Below the pieces are notes generated by a model. That model was not told where the DNA came from and did not search any database. It worked only from the letters and a program-made list of their open reading frames with translations. From Daphnia carinata (Eukaryota; Arthropoda; Branchiopoda; Diplostraca; Daphniidae): a stretch of DNA of 64,000 bases. The position numbers and the translations under genes are program-made. Location: NCBI RefSeq assembly GCF_022539665.2, contig NC_081338.1, positions 3,223,679-3,287,678 on the forward strand, in the 5' to 3' direction. Shown piece after piece: positions 10,988 to 20,550 of the stretch (position 1 is its first letter; each line of letters begins with the position of its first letter).

Positions 10988-11072
10988 GATCGTGTGGCCT
11001 AATGGATAAGGCGTCGGACTTCTAAATATGGACGACATCCGAAAATTGCGGGTTCGAGTCCCGCCACGATTA
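10988..11072 (+). tRNA. tRNA-Arg(TCT), intron-containing, copy 3
   Basis: Same exons as copy 2 except one D-loop base pair region (CCTAATGG for CCCAACGG), anticodon TCT, and a 12-base intron of unrelated sequence. Confidence 0.88.
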
Positions 11073-11639
11073 AAGATAAACATTCATAATTTCTATAATG
11101 AAAGCTTTAGTTACATAAATAAGTCTATTAACTAGCAAGACACGTATGTTTTGTTTCTACATATGTACTGCTATATCTAACCGATAATCGCTCTCTTTTG
11201 GCACAGTTCTAACGATATATTGGCAAATGATCGAGAAACACAAACACAATGTGCATTAGATGGTGTTTGAAATGACGTAACGATTCATTGCAACAGTTGC
11301 AGTGCATGACATGGAAACTGACTTCTCGTGTTGCTAAATACAGGACTAATATTCGCTATTGCCAACCACCAAATGACACGCTTGATGAAATTTGAGAGCA
11401 TCTTTAATCTCAAAGAGACTTAACCATGAAAGAACTCAAGCGCATGTGGAATTCAAGTAGCTCTCCGTTTACGATATGACACGCAATTTCTTATTAATAA
11501 ACATGCCTCAAGTATTAAGACATTTTGGCTATAAGAAAATAAGCTGTTCTGTATACTGGTAATAAGTTATTTATTTCAATCTCTCAATTAACTACACACG
11601 AATGACTAGTAACATTTAGATATTCCAACACTTTTCTTA
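11073..11639. other. intergenic, no gene seen
   Basis: Spacer between the last tRNA gene and the stop of YTT-3. AT-rich, no coding frame. Confidence 0.5.
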
Positions 11640-12769
11640 TCAATAACTAGCTTTATAATTCTTTGGAGCTTCGCTGTAGTAGGAAGGAGCAGAGTAGGTA
11701 GTGGTGTAGTATTCAGTAGCCTTGGTAGTGTAGTACGATGCAGCTGTAGTGTAGTATTTCGTGGCCTCGGTGTAATATTTCGGGGCAGCAGTTGTGTAGT
11801 ATTGTGGCGCCTCAGTGTAGTATTTCGGGGCAGCAGTTGTGTAGTAAGTGGGCTCAGCGTAGTACGATGGAGCGGCAGTGGTGTAGTAAGTGGGCTCAGC
11901 GTAGTACGATGGAGCGGCAGTGGTGTAGTAGGTGGGCTCAGCGTAGTACGATGGAGCGGCAGTGGTGTAGTAGGTGGGCTCAGCGTAGTACGATGGAGCG
12001 GCAGTGGTGTAGTAGGTGGGCTCAGCGTAGTACGATGGAGCGGCAGTGGTGTAGTAGGTGGGCTTCTCAGTGTAGTACGATGGAGCGGCAGTGGTATAGT
12101 ATGTTGGCTTCTCAGTGTAGTACGAAGGAGCGGCATAGTAAGTTGGAGCGGCGTAGTACTTTTTAGTAGTGTAGTAAGGTGCAGCGGTAGTAGTGTAACT
12201 CGGAGCTGAGTAGTATTTCTGAGCCTCAGTATAATACTCGGGTGCCTTAGTGGTGTAGTAAGATGCCTCAGTAGCGTAATAGCTCGGAGCAGCATAATAT
12301 TTCGTAGCTTCAGGGTAGTAAACCGGCCCAGAATAATAGACAGGAGGCGCTGTTGTGTAGTACTTTGTCGCTTCGGTGTAGTAGCTCGGAGACGCGTACG
12401 TTGTGGTGTAGTATTCTGGCGCTTTCGTGTAGTAAGAAGGTGCCGCATAAGTCGTGGTGTAGTACGGAGCTTGTGTAGTATAATACTCCATCTTCTTCGT
12501 AGTGTAATATTCTGCAGCTTTCGTGGTGTAGTAAGGCTTTGATGTAGTGGTCTCGTAAGAATAGCCACCCATCATCGGACCACCTTGGATCAACCCAGCC
12601 ATCCAACACACGACAGCCAACAACAATGACATACTGTGGCGAGCTATTCAAATCAAAATATTCAATTAACGCAATTTCAAATTGCTCTTGAACTAACGAT
12701 CGCTCTTAACCCAAATAATTTATACAGAAATTATTACAAAATAAAACTAAATTCAAATCACTTACTCAT
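11640..12769 (-). CDS. YTT-3, secreted Tyr/Thr-rich repeat protein
   Basis: Two exons: 12766-12769 (ATG A) and 11640-12643, giving 335 residues. The splice gives MTRHSMSLLLAVVCWMAG, a signal peptide ending near QGGP. The first 60 mature residues are mixed modules, followed by an array of PTYYTTAAPSYYAE units and a C-terminal region ending YKASY. It is the smallest of the four YTT genes. Upstream TATAAAAG at 12877-12884. It is divergent to the gene at 13201, with about 430 bases between the two ATGs. Role inferred as for the other YTT proteins: a cross-linkable extracellular material. Confidence 0.85.
11866..12075 (-). repeat. 42-bp units (PTYYTTAAPSYYAE) in YTT-3
   Basis: Five consecutive 42-base copies starting at 11866, 11908, 11950, 11992 and 12034, nearly identical, followed by 45-base variants with EK in place of AE. 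Confidence 0.9.
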
Positions 12770-12876
12770 AATTAGCATATAAAGCAAACACAAGGGGGAG
12801 ATGTTGACAAGTGAAATGCTACTAGTTACTATAACGAACGAGCAAACACGAGTGATGTTTGTTCCACTCACCTGGC

Positions 12877-12884
12877 CTTTTATA
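12877..12884 (-). promoter_or_regulatory. TATA box of YTT-3
   Basis: TATAAAAG on the minus strand, 108 bases upstream of the ATG. A 13-C run lies at 13028-13040, between this promoter and the start of the divergent gene. Confidence 0.7.
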
Positions 12885-13200
12885 CTGTTCCTAAAGGTGA
12901 GAAATCCCTTTGTTCTGTACGGCGGTTAAAACAACACCTTAAACCTTACCCAACCTTCTGAGTTCTCTAACGACTCTATTCTTACGTCACAGACATGATG
13001 GGTGGCGTACATAACGATCGTATAACACCCCCCCCCCCCCAGGTAAACCCCCAAAATACAGTGAAATAAACCACCTGGAGCCACATCCGCCATTTTTTTT
13101 GCCATTTGTGGGTGGCTATCTAGCGTTCCAGTCAGTCGCGTGGACGACATCTGACGTGATAGTTGCACTAGCCTTTCGTTTCTCAATCGACCTCCTCATA

Positions 13201-14285
13201 ATGGGTAAGCATTTGAATAAAAAATGATCAAGTCAATTAACTCGTTTCGATTTCGTTGATTTAAAAAAACAGCAAATCGATTTGATTGTGCTGTGCATAC
13301 AGGTTTCAAATTGAGATGGCTTTTGTTATTGTCTTGTCTTTACATCTCGGTGGAAGCTCACGCCTATGGCTACAGACCTCAACAGCAGCCCGTCGTCCGG
13401 CCGTCTGCTTACGTTGCTAAGCGGCCTTCAACGTATTCCTACGTGCGGCCGGCAGCGCGTGGCATCCCGCCCCAGCAGCCGGCCGTCAAGTACGTACTAC
13501 CAGCGACCGCCGTTCCAAAATACGTGGCATCGACAGCAACAACAACAGCCATACCGCCTGTGGCCACCGCCTCGTACAAGTCGGGTGACTACGCCGCTGG
13601 AACGCTTCTACCCACCACGACTGCAGCGCCCTACACCGCTGAAGTGGTTTACTATACCACTGAGCCTGTCTACTACACCACTACCCCTCCTAGTTACTAC
13701 GCCGAACGTATTTATTACAGCACCGAATTACCAGCCGCTTCTGGAACAGCAACAGAGTCTCCTTACTACACCGGCTCCCAGTACACTTACGTCGATGCAG
13801 GAACCTATTTTGGAGAGGATGTCTCCCAACAGGTTACCGAATCCCCCAATGTTTATGCCTCGTCAGACTACGTTCCAGCCGTTCCAGGAGACTACGCTTC
13901 AGCAGGTGCAGGAGGCTACGCTCCAGCCGTTCCACCTGACTACGCCACAGCCGTCGAAGCCCATTACATGGACGCTGGATACAATGTGGCAAGTGTTCCA
14001 TCCTACTACCCCTACACCGACACGACAGAGTATTACGCTGTGGCTGCTGGTACTGAACAATATGCCCAGAACGCTGGCTACTACACCGCGAGCCCACCGG
14101 TCTTCGCCGAAACCGCGCCCACCTACGCCGGAAGTGTTCCAGTCTACGACGGCCAGCAGAACTACGTTGCCGGAAGCGATGCCTACGTTACGGACGTCTC
14201 TGTCAATTACTACTACGCCAACTTGGCAGCGGACACAGCCACGTTCAGTCCGTTCAGTCCGGCTAACGTTCAGTACGTTGCTTAA
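13201..14285 (+). CDS. secreted Tyr/Ala-rich protein, divergent YTT relative
   Basis: Two exons: 13201-13204 (ATG G) and 13303-14285, giving 328 residues. The splice produces MGFKLRWLLLLSCLYISVEA, a strong signal peptide. The mature chain begins YGYRPQQQPVVRPSAYVAKR, then has a short YTT-like stretch near residues 110-150 (VVYYTTEPVYYTTTPPSYYA), then a longer part of Tyr-Ala-Pro-Val modules (SDYVPAVPGDYASA, GGYAPAVPPDYATA). No Cys and no conserved cuticle (RR-type) consensus that I can see. The shared tiny first exon and the YYTT stretch link it to the YTT family, but on the opposite strand and much diverged. A matrix or cuticle role is inferred. Confidence 0.8.
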
Positions 14286-14999
14286 ACGACTTATGCGCCT
14301 CGCCCTATTGCTGATATCTGTTTTGGAGAAGCCATTTCTATCGCTGTTGCACCATCCCAAATTAGTTGGCATCTTCCAGCTCGGCACTAGAGCTTTAACT
14401 ACCAAGTGAAAAACAAGTAAGATGGAAATGTTTGCGTATGTTGTGGATTTTATACGTTGAATTAATCTTTGTTAGTGCTGTGCAAAAGTTTGGTTGACAT
14501 CAAAATAAAATTGAATTTAATGAAATCTGCTTTTTTTTAAATGCAATTTTTCACATTTCGTGCGCGTATCGCAGTTTAGCAATTGAAAAATTCCCAGACA
14601 AACTTCACATTAAGGTTTACATTTGTTGAATGGACGTTAATTAAAATTTGATGAATTAATTCGCAACCAATTAAAAGAATTTCTTACCTTCAACTTGAAG
14701 TTTAATTTTCTATCGAAATGTTGAATTTTCAGAGTACAATATATTCACTGTCATATTTGCAGCAGTAAGAAGCATGTTGTAATTGCTGTTTCAACTCACT
14801 GTTGCATAAGTACTTCCATCCTGTACTTAGTTTGTTTTATAACTTATAATTATTAATGGATAACTTATGCTGATTGTATACTAAATTTGGAAAACACGTA
14901 AAATAATTAACTGGCATATAGAGATTTCTTTATTCCATCCAAAAACAACTTTATGGGAAAAACAATTGATAGATTAACAACTCTTTAACATATTAAAAT
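14286..14999. other. intergenic, AT-rich
   Basis: Convergent 3' region between the 13201 gene and YTT-4. An AATAAA-type signal lies near 14503-14512. No other feature seen. Confidence 0.5.
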
Positions 15000-17131
15000 T
15001 TAATAAGCAGGAGCAGCATATTTAGGTGCATCGGTGTAGTATTCCGGTTTCTTGGTTGTGTAGTACTCGGGAGCTTTAGTGGTGTAGTAAGACGCCGTCG
15101 TGTAGTATTCTGGAGCCTTGGTTGTGTAGTATGAAGCTGTAGTGTAGTATTCTGGAGCCTTAGTTGTGTAGTACGAGGCTGTGCTGTAATATTCAGGAGC
15201 CTTAGTTGTGTAGTATGAAGCTGTAGTGTAATATTCAGGAGCCTTAGTTGTGTAGTATGAAGCTGTAGTGTAATATTCAGGAGCCTTAGTTGTGTAGTAC
15301 GAAGCTGTGGTGTAGTATTCCGGAGCCTTAGTTGTGTAGTACGAAGCTGTGGTGTAGTATTCCGGAGCCTTAGTTGTGTAGTATGAAGCTGTAGTGTAGT
15401 ATTCTGGAGCCTTAGTTGTGTAGTATGAAGCTGTAGTGTAGTATTCTGGAGCCTTAGTTGTGTAGTATGAAGCTGTAGTGTAGTATTCTGGAGCCTTAGT
15501 TGTGTAGTACGAAGCTGTGGTGTAGTATTCCGGAGCCTTAGTTGTGTAGTACGAAGCTGTGGTGTAGTATTCCGGAGCCTTAGTTGTGTAGTATGAAGCT
15601 GTAGTGTAGTATTCTGGGGCCTTAGTTGTGTAGTATGAAGCTGTAGTGTAGTATTCTGGAGCCTTAGTTGTGTAGTATGAAGCTGTAGTGTAGTATTCTG
15701 GAGCCTTAGTTGTGTAGTACGAAGCTGTGGTGTAGTATTCCGGAGCCTTAGTTGTGTAGTACTCTGGGGCTTTTGTTGTGTAGTAGGATGCAGCGGTATA
15801 GTACTCAGGAGCCTTTGTAGTGTAGTACTTCGGAGGCTCAGCGTAATAACTGGGAGCTGCATAGGTTGTGGTGTAGTATTCAGCCTTCTTGGTGGTATAA
15901 TACTCCGGTGCCTTAGTAGTGTAGTACTTCGTGGCTTCAGTATAATAGGCGGGTGCAGCGTAATATTGAGGAGCTTCTGTGTAGTAAGTCGGCTCTGCAT
16001 AGTAGGACGGAGCTGCCTGTGTGTAGTAAGTTGGGGCTACGTAATACTTGGCACCTTCAGTAGTGTAGTACGATGCAGCTGTCGTGGTGTAGCTTGGAGC
16101 AGCATAGTACTTCTGGGCTTCGGTGTAGTATTCGGGTGCTTTTGTGTAGTAAGCAGGAGCCTCAGTCTCGTAGTAGCTGGGTGCACTGTAGTACCTCGGT
16201 GGTTCGGTGTAGTAGACAGGCTCGTAGTACGAAGGTGCAGCTGTCGTATAATAACTCGGGGCAGAATAATACATTGGTGCTTCGGTGTAGTAGACGGGTG
16301 CAGCTGTTTGGTAATAGTTTGGAGCAGAGTAATATTGCGGAGCTTCGGTGTAGTAAGTCGGCTCAGAGTAATAAGACGGAGCAGCCTGGTTGTAGTAAGT
16401 TGGAGCCACATAATACTTGGCAGCCTCAGTGGTGTAGTAAGGAGCAGCCGTTGTGGTGTAGTTTGGAGCTGAATAGGATTTCGGGGCCTCAGTATAATAA
16501 GATGGAGCTGCGTACGTTGTTGTGTAGTATGGGGCCGGTGTAGTGTAATATTCAGCTTTCTTCGTCGTGTAGTATTCTGCAGCCTTAGTGGTGTAGTAGG
16601 AAGTGGCCGCGTAGGTAGTTGTGTAGTAAGCAGCTTGTGTTGTATAGTACTCGGGGGCCTTGGTTGTGTAGTAAGAGGCCGTAGTGTAGTACTCGGGGGC
16701 CTTGGTTGTGTAGTAAGAGGCCGTAGTGTAGTACTCGGGGGCCTTGGTTGTGTAGTAAGAGGCCGTAGTGTAGTACTCGGGGGCCTTGGTTGTGTAAACG
16801 GGAGCAGCATACGTCATTGTGTAATACTCAGCCTTCTTAGTGGTGTAGTATTCGGCCGGCTTCGTTGTGTAGTACTCCTTAGTGGTAATCGGAGACGAAT
16901 AGGAACCATAACCAGACACCGAGCCCATCGGCCCAGAATGTACAGGAACAGCCATCAACGCGGCCACAGCCATCAATAATATGGAACTGCGGTGAACTAT
17001 GAAATAAAGAACAATCATTAGCCAAATTTTAAACAAAAAACAACACCCTTAGAAGTTCAGCGTAAGGTTATGACATCATTCAAGTAACTTTTTCTAAACC
17101 AATAACAAAAAACACACAAATATTTACCCAT
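15000..17131 (-). CDS. YTT-4, secreted Tyr/Thr-rich repeat protein
   Basis: Two exons: 17128-17131 (ATG G) and 15000-16996, giving 666 residues. The splice reads MVHRSSILLMAVAALMAV, a signal peptide ending near HSGP. Modules run in three zones: four SYYTTKAPEYYTTA copies after the N-terminus, a mixed central zone that is almost base-for-base that of YTT-1 (16019-16486), and a C-terminal array of roughly 17 SYYTTKAPEYYTTA modules. It ends DAPKYAAPAY, like YTT-1. TATATAAT lies about 110 bases upstream. Four of the 14 module residues are Tyr. By analogy to mussel foot proteins (known to be Tyr/Lys repeats modified to DOPA) a cross-linked adhesive or coat is possible; nothing in the window shows tissue or timing. 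Confidence 0.85.
15301..15762 (-). repeat. higher-order repeat in YTT-4: 210-bp period of five 42-bp units
   Basis: Unit starts at 15301 and every 42 bases. Two codon variants occur, one ending TATTCCGG (C) and one TATTCTGG (T), in the order CCTTT CCTTT C. The 210-base blocks 15301-15510 and 15511-15720 are nearly identical, so a five-unit block was copied as one piece. Confidence 0.9.
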
Positions 17132-17240
17132 TTTTGAAAAATGAAGATGAACTTGACAGACACCAGACTTGAGGTGGCTAGTTACTGTATATGCGAAGCA
17201 GAACTAGACAAGACTGAAGTTTAAACAAACGTACGACCCA

Positions 17241-17250
17241 TTATATACCT
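17241..17250 (-). promoter_or_regulatory. TATA-like box of YTT-4
   Basis: AGGTATATAA on the minus strand, about 110 bases upstream of the ATG at 17131. It lacks the TATAAAAG form of the other three YTT genes. Confidence 0.5.
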
Positions 17251-17598
17251 GCCAGGTGACATGCACATTTACCTTACGGGCATCTTTACAGCTTAAAGCA
17301 AAAATGATTCCTTTGATGAAATGGCGCACTCTTTCCCCTACCCACCACAGGTGTGCCAAATTTGATGCTTTTCAACATTTCCTATTATTACCTCAATTGA
17401 ATTCTGTCCCGGCTTAATGAAAATATAATTTCATTCTTTCAAAATATAATTTTATTATTTCAAAATATAATTTCATTATTTCAATTGAAATATTTAAACA
17501 CTTGCATTTTTGTATTCAAAAAACGGTTAAAAAGACGGGGCACTAATTATCGATACTTAAGTTTTTGAATTTGAATATTTTGCGTAATGCGTCACTAT

Positions 17599-17661
17599 GC
17601 GGAACATTGACGACAAAAAAAACCGTTGCCATAAGAATAATAGCAATATACAATGTTCCGC
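17599..17661. repeat. inverted repeat upstream of ORF A
   Basis: Arms GCGGAACATTG (17599-17609) and CAATGTTCCGC (17651-17661), perfect over 11 bases, with a 41-base loop; GCGTAATG occurs just outside both arms (17582-17589 and 17660-17667). Block C has the same at 22149-22212. It could be a hairpin or a small inserted element. Confidence 0.8.
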
Positions 17662-17833
17662 GTAATGGCTCATTTGAACGCGACAAGCGACAGCACAGCC
17701 ATGAATACCCTCTCACTTTAAACAAGGAGATAATATATTTTCTCAATTAACACGACTTTAAAAATGATTGAACATTAATTGTAACTGCATTTGACAACTA
17801 ATTTCACATAGAAATTTGCGCGTTCGCGATCAA

Positions 17834-18049
17834 ATGGAAATAAAAAACGCGAAATCAAGGGAGGATGGCGACTCAAAATGGGTATCGACCGTGGCCAAAT
17901 CGTACTTAAGAAACGCGTTCGGCTCGAATTTTCATCCGCAGTTCTTTCTGAGTTTCACATACTCTCAAGTTCAAACTAGATTTTGCAAATCTTACCAAGT
18001 CTATCACGTCAAGTATTCGAAAACTTCCCCTGCTAAGTTCCGAAAATGA
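17834..18049 (+). other. upstream ORF overlapping the start of ORF A
   Basis: An ATG-initiated 71-codon frame whose TGA overlaps the main ATG as ATGA (18046-18049). The product (MEIKNAKSREDGDSK start) is basic and resembles no family. The copy in block C (22385-22600) is intact too, but the blocks are too similar for that to count as conservation. It may be a translated uORF or chance. Confidence 0.35.
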
Positions 18050-19437
18050 ATTCGCCCATTCGAAAGCTTCCAGGTGCGAAGAAGCAGTTTGTGCACGTTC
18101 AATCCAAGGTTGACTGCAGGAGGCCAGCAATTCCATCCGCTGTTGCCGCAACTGCCCCGGGCAAACCGATCCAGGAGAGTCAGTGCCCCAAATTGAAGAC
18201 GACGAAATCGCCCATTGCCACCGGTGCCACGTCCTTCAAATCATCTCCCATCCAGGAATTGGCTATACCTTTCCGTGCCAAACCTGTTCCGAAAAGCCAC
18301 TACGCCCAGCCGTTTCGACCTGTGCTGAGCCGTAAGAGTCCTGCATCCAACGAGGCTCCTAAAGTCGTGGAAGTTCCTGCTGCCGAGGCTGTTCTAGCCA
18401 CTCCATCTCGAGACGCAGTTGAGGAAGTTGCCGACGTCGATGTGGCTGTTGAAGTCCCTGCTGCAGAGGTTGCTGAAGCCGCTTTGTCTGTTGATGCAGA
18501 AATGGTACGTCCAGACGAAGTTGGTGAAGCTCCTGCTGTTGCAGAAGTTGTCGAAGTTGCTCCGGCCGTTGACGTAGACGTCGTTGTCGCAGAGGCCGTT
18601 GAGGAAGTTGTTGATGCTGCACAGGTGATTGAAGACTTCCCTGTCGCTGCAGAGGTTGTTGAAGCCGCTTTGCCTGTTGAGGCCGCACTTGTCCGTCGAG
18701 ACGAAGTAGGTGAAGTTCCTGCTGTTGCAGAACTTGTTGAAGTTGTTGCTCCGGCCGTTGAAGTAGACGTCGTTGTCGCAGAGGCCGTTGAGGAAGTTGT
18801 TGATGCTGCACAGGTGATTGAAGACCTCCCTGTCGCTGCAGAGGTTGTTGAAGCCGCTTTGTCTGTTGAGGCCGCACTTGTCCCTCCAGACGAAGTAGGT
18901 GAAGTTGCTGCTGTTGCAGAACTTGTTGAAGTTGCTCCGGTCGTCGACGTAGATGTTGTCATCGCTGAGGCCGTTGAGGAAGTTGTCGATGCTGCACAGG
19001 TGATTGAACACCTTCCTGTTGCCGCAGAGGTTGTTGAAGCCGCTGATGATGGTGAAGTGGTACCTCCCGTTGTAGCTTCGGCTGCTGAGGCCCCTGTTCC
19101 TTCTGAAGTTGTTTCTGGAACTGAGAAGAAGAAGAAGCGAAATCGCAAGAAGAAGAACAAGGTGGTTGCTTCAGATACTCCATCTGCCCCGGAGGCTCGA
19201 CCTGCCACGGATGCTCTACCTGTCCCGGAGGCTCGACCTGCTCCGGATGCTCCCGCTGGCCAAATTGAACCACGAGTAGTCGACCCTGTTTGGTATGCCA
19301 CACTAACACGGAAGCAAAAACGTAACATCCATACCAACAAGAGGCGTTCGGCAGCTTGGAAAGCTCAGCGTGCAGCTTTGGGCCCTGATGCTCACATTTA
19401 CATCCCCCCAGGTCCTCAAAAAGCCCCTCAAGTTTAG
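18046..19437 (+). CDS. VEP-repeat protein, copy A, intronless
   Basis: A single 463-residue frame with no intron. Residues 1-105 are basic and Ser/Pro-rich (MNSPIRKLPGAKKQF, SPIATGATSFKSSPIQE), with no signal peptide. Residues about 105-330 are Val/Glu/Ala/Pro-rich, including three copies of a 62-63-residue unit that starts AALSVDA and contains RPDEVGE, VVEVAP and AAQVIEDLPVAAEVVE. Then come a Lys/Arg cluster (EKKKKRNRKKKNK), Pro/Ala decapeptides (APEARPATDA type) and a basic C-terminus (WYATLTRKQKRNIHTNKRRS). A repeated acidic linker with basic ends suggests an intrinsically disordered nuclear or nucleic-acid-associated protein; that is inference and I recognise no family. Lack of introns among intron-rich neighbours hints at retroposition or a fast-evolving lineage gene. 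Confidence 0.75.
   Translation: MNSPIRKLPGAKKQFVHVQSKVDCRRPAIPSAVAATAPGKPIQESQCPKLKTTKSPIATGATSFKSSPIQELAIPFRAKPVPKSHYAQPFRPVLSRKSPASNEAPKVVEVPAAEAVLATPSRDAVEEVADVDVAVEVPAAEVAEAALSVDAEMVRPDEVGEAPAVAEVVEVAPAVDVDVVVAEAVEEVVDAAQVIEDFPVAAEVVEAALPVEAALVRRDEVGEVPAVAELVEVVAPAVEVDVVVAEAVEEVVDAAQVIEDLPVAAEVVEAALSVEAALVPPDEVGEVAAVAELVEVAPVVDVDVVIAEAVEEVVDAAQVIEHLPVAAEVVEAADDGEVVPPVVASAAEAPVPSEVVSGTEKKKKRNRKKKNKVVASDTPSAPEARPATDALPVPEARPAPDAPAGQIEPRVVDPVWYATLTRKQKRNIHTNKRRSAAWKAQRAALGPDAHIYIPPGPQKAPQV
18478..19041 (+). repeat. three coding units of 186/189/186 bp in copy A
   Basis: Unit starts at 18478, 18664 and 18853, each beginning GCC GCT TTG, with 62 or 63 codons. Copy B has two such units and copy C three. 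Confidence 0.9.
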
Positions 19438-20550
19438 ACGTCGATGCAGTTTGGCATCTTTTGGTTTTCGATCAAAAACTGTACAGAAATCTACCACCAG
19501 CCCAGAATTGGTCTCATCCCGTTCATCAGCATAGTGGAACTCTTTGTCGATGCTTTGATTTTTTTTCATTCATTGATGTCTTCGTGGCCATTTGGACGCA
19601 GGGAAAATGGCGGTATCAGATATAGCACTTATCTACGATAAAAGTGCTTATCCGTAACCGACTTTTGACGTGCCGACATTTTCGCCCCGAAGCATTATGG
19701 TGATTAAACAACTCGCAGGGAGTTCTCCAGCACAGTGAAATCTGTACCATGACCAATTCTGGTTTGTACGATCATTTGGTTATGTATATAGAAAAATTCC
19801 TTTTTGTTTGCTTGTATGTATATAGCAAAATTCCTTTTTGTTTGCTTGAATGTATATAGCAAAATTCACACGCATGTCACTCGGTTATGTATATAGCAAA
19901 ATTCATTTGTTTGTTTGTCCTCCATTTTACTTTTCGATTGACCAACTATTTTAAACTGTTCTGCCAGTTTAAAATACACAAAATTTTTAAAACTCTATGT
20001 AGTTGTTATCTCGTTTTTTTTCTAACAGTTTGTCAGAGGAAATAATGTGATCTTAACGGCAAAAATGCCTCTCGTCCTAACGCACACAAAGTTAACGGTC
20101 ACCAGATTACGCGAAACGATATCACTACACACAAAAAAACACATAGAAATGTTTATTTTAGATCAAATAGGATTACACATTGGCTATAAAGTACAGTTGA
20201 TCTGTGACAATCACGACACATCTTTGTACTGAAAGAATTTGCACACAAAGCCAAACTTGTCCAACAATCACAGACGTCGATCCTACGTTTCAACCAAGGA
20301 CATTCCGCACAGTTTGTTAGGTCTGCAGTGCATAGAAACGTAGTCTGTTCGATCGACAACGATCGAACTGTTTTGCTGACTTGGTGTCAACCGCGTGGTA
20401 TCAATCTAAACTTTTCATTTCACATTCAGATATTGATGGTTTAGTGGAAAACGGAACGGAGCCAGTAGTACAATGAATTTTACGTAATGTTTTGTTCGTT
20501 TTTCGTTTTGTACTGACGTCGTAACTGCCCATCATTAAAAAGTCAATGTT
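19438..20550. other. 3' flank of copy A with 38-bp tandem motif
   Basis: From about 19780 to 19920 the phrase TATGTATATAGCAAAATTC recurs four times with variants, separated by T/G-rich CTTTTTGTTTGCTTG. Otherwise non-coding. The same phrase array is present in block C (about 24310-24450) and is shortened in block B. Confidence 0.7.

Noticed and set aside
11606-12568. 320-codon second minus-strand frame across YTT-3 (Arg/Thr/Leu/Pro-rich)
   Set aside because: Out-of-frame reading of the repeats, no signal peptide; the same happens in YTT-1, -2 and -4.
15301-15762. Regular direct repeats reminiscent of a CRISPR array
   Set aside because: Eukaryotic coding tandem repeat, no unique spacers, in frame.
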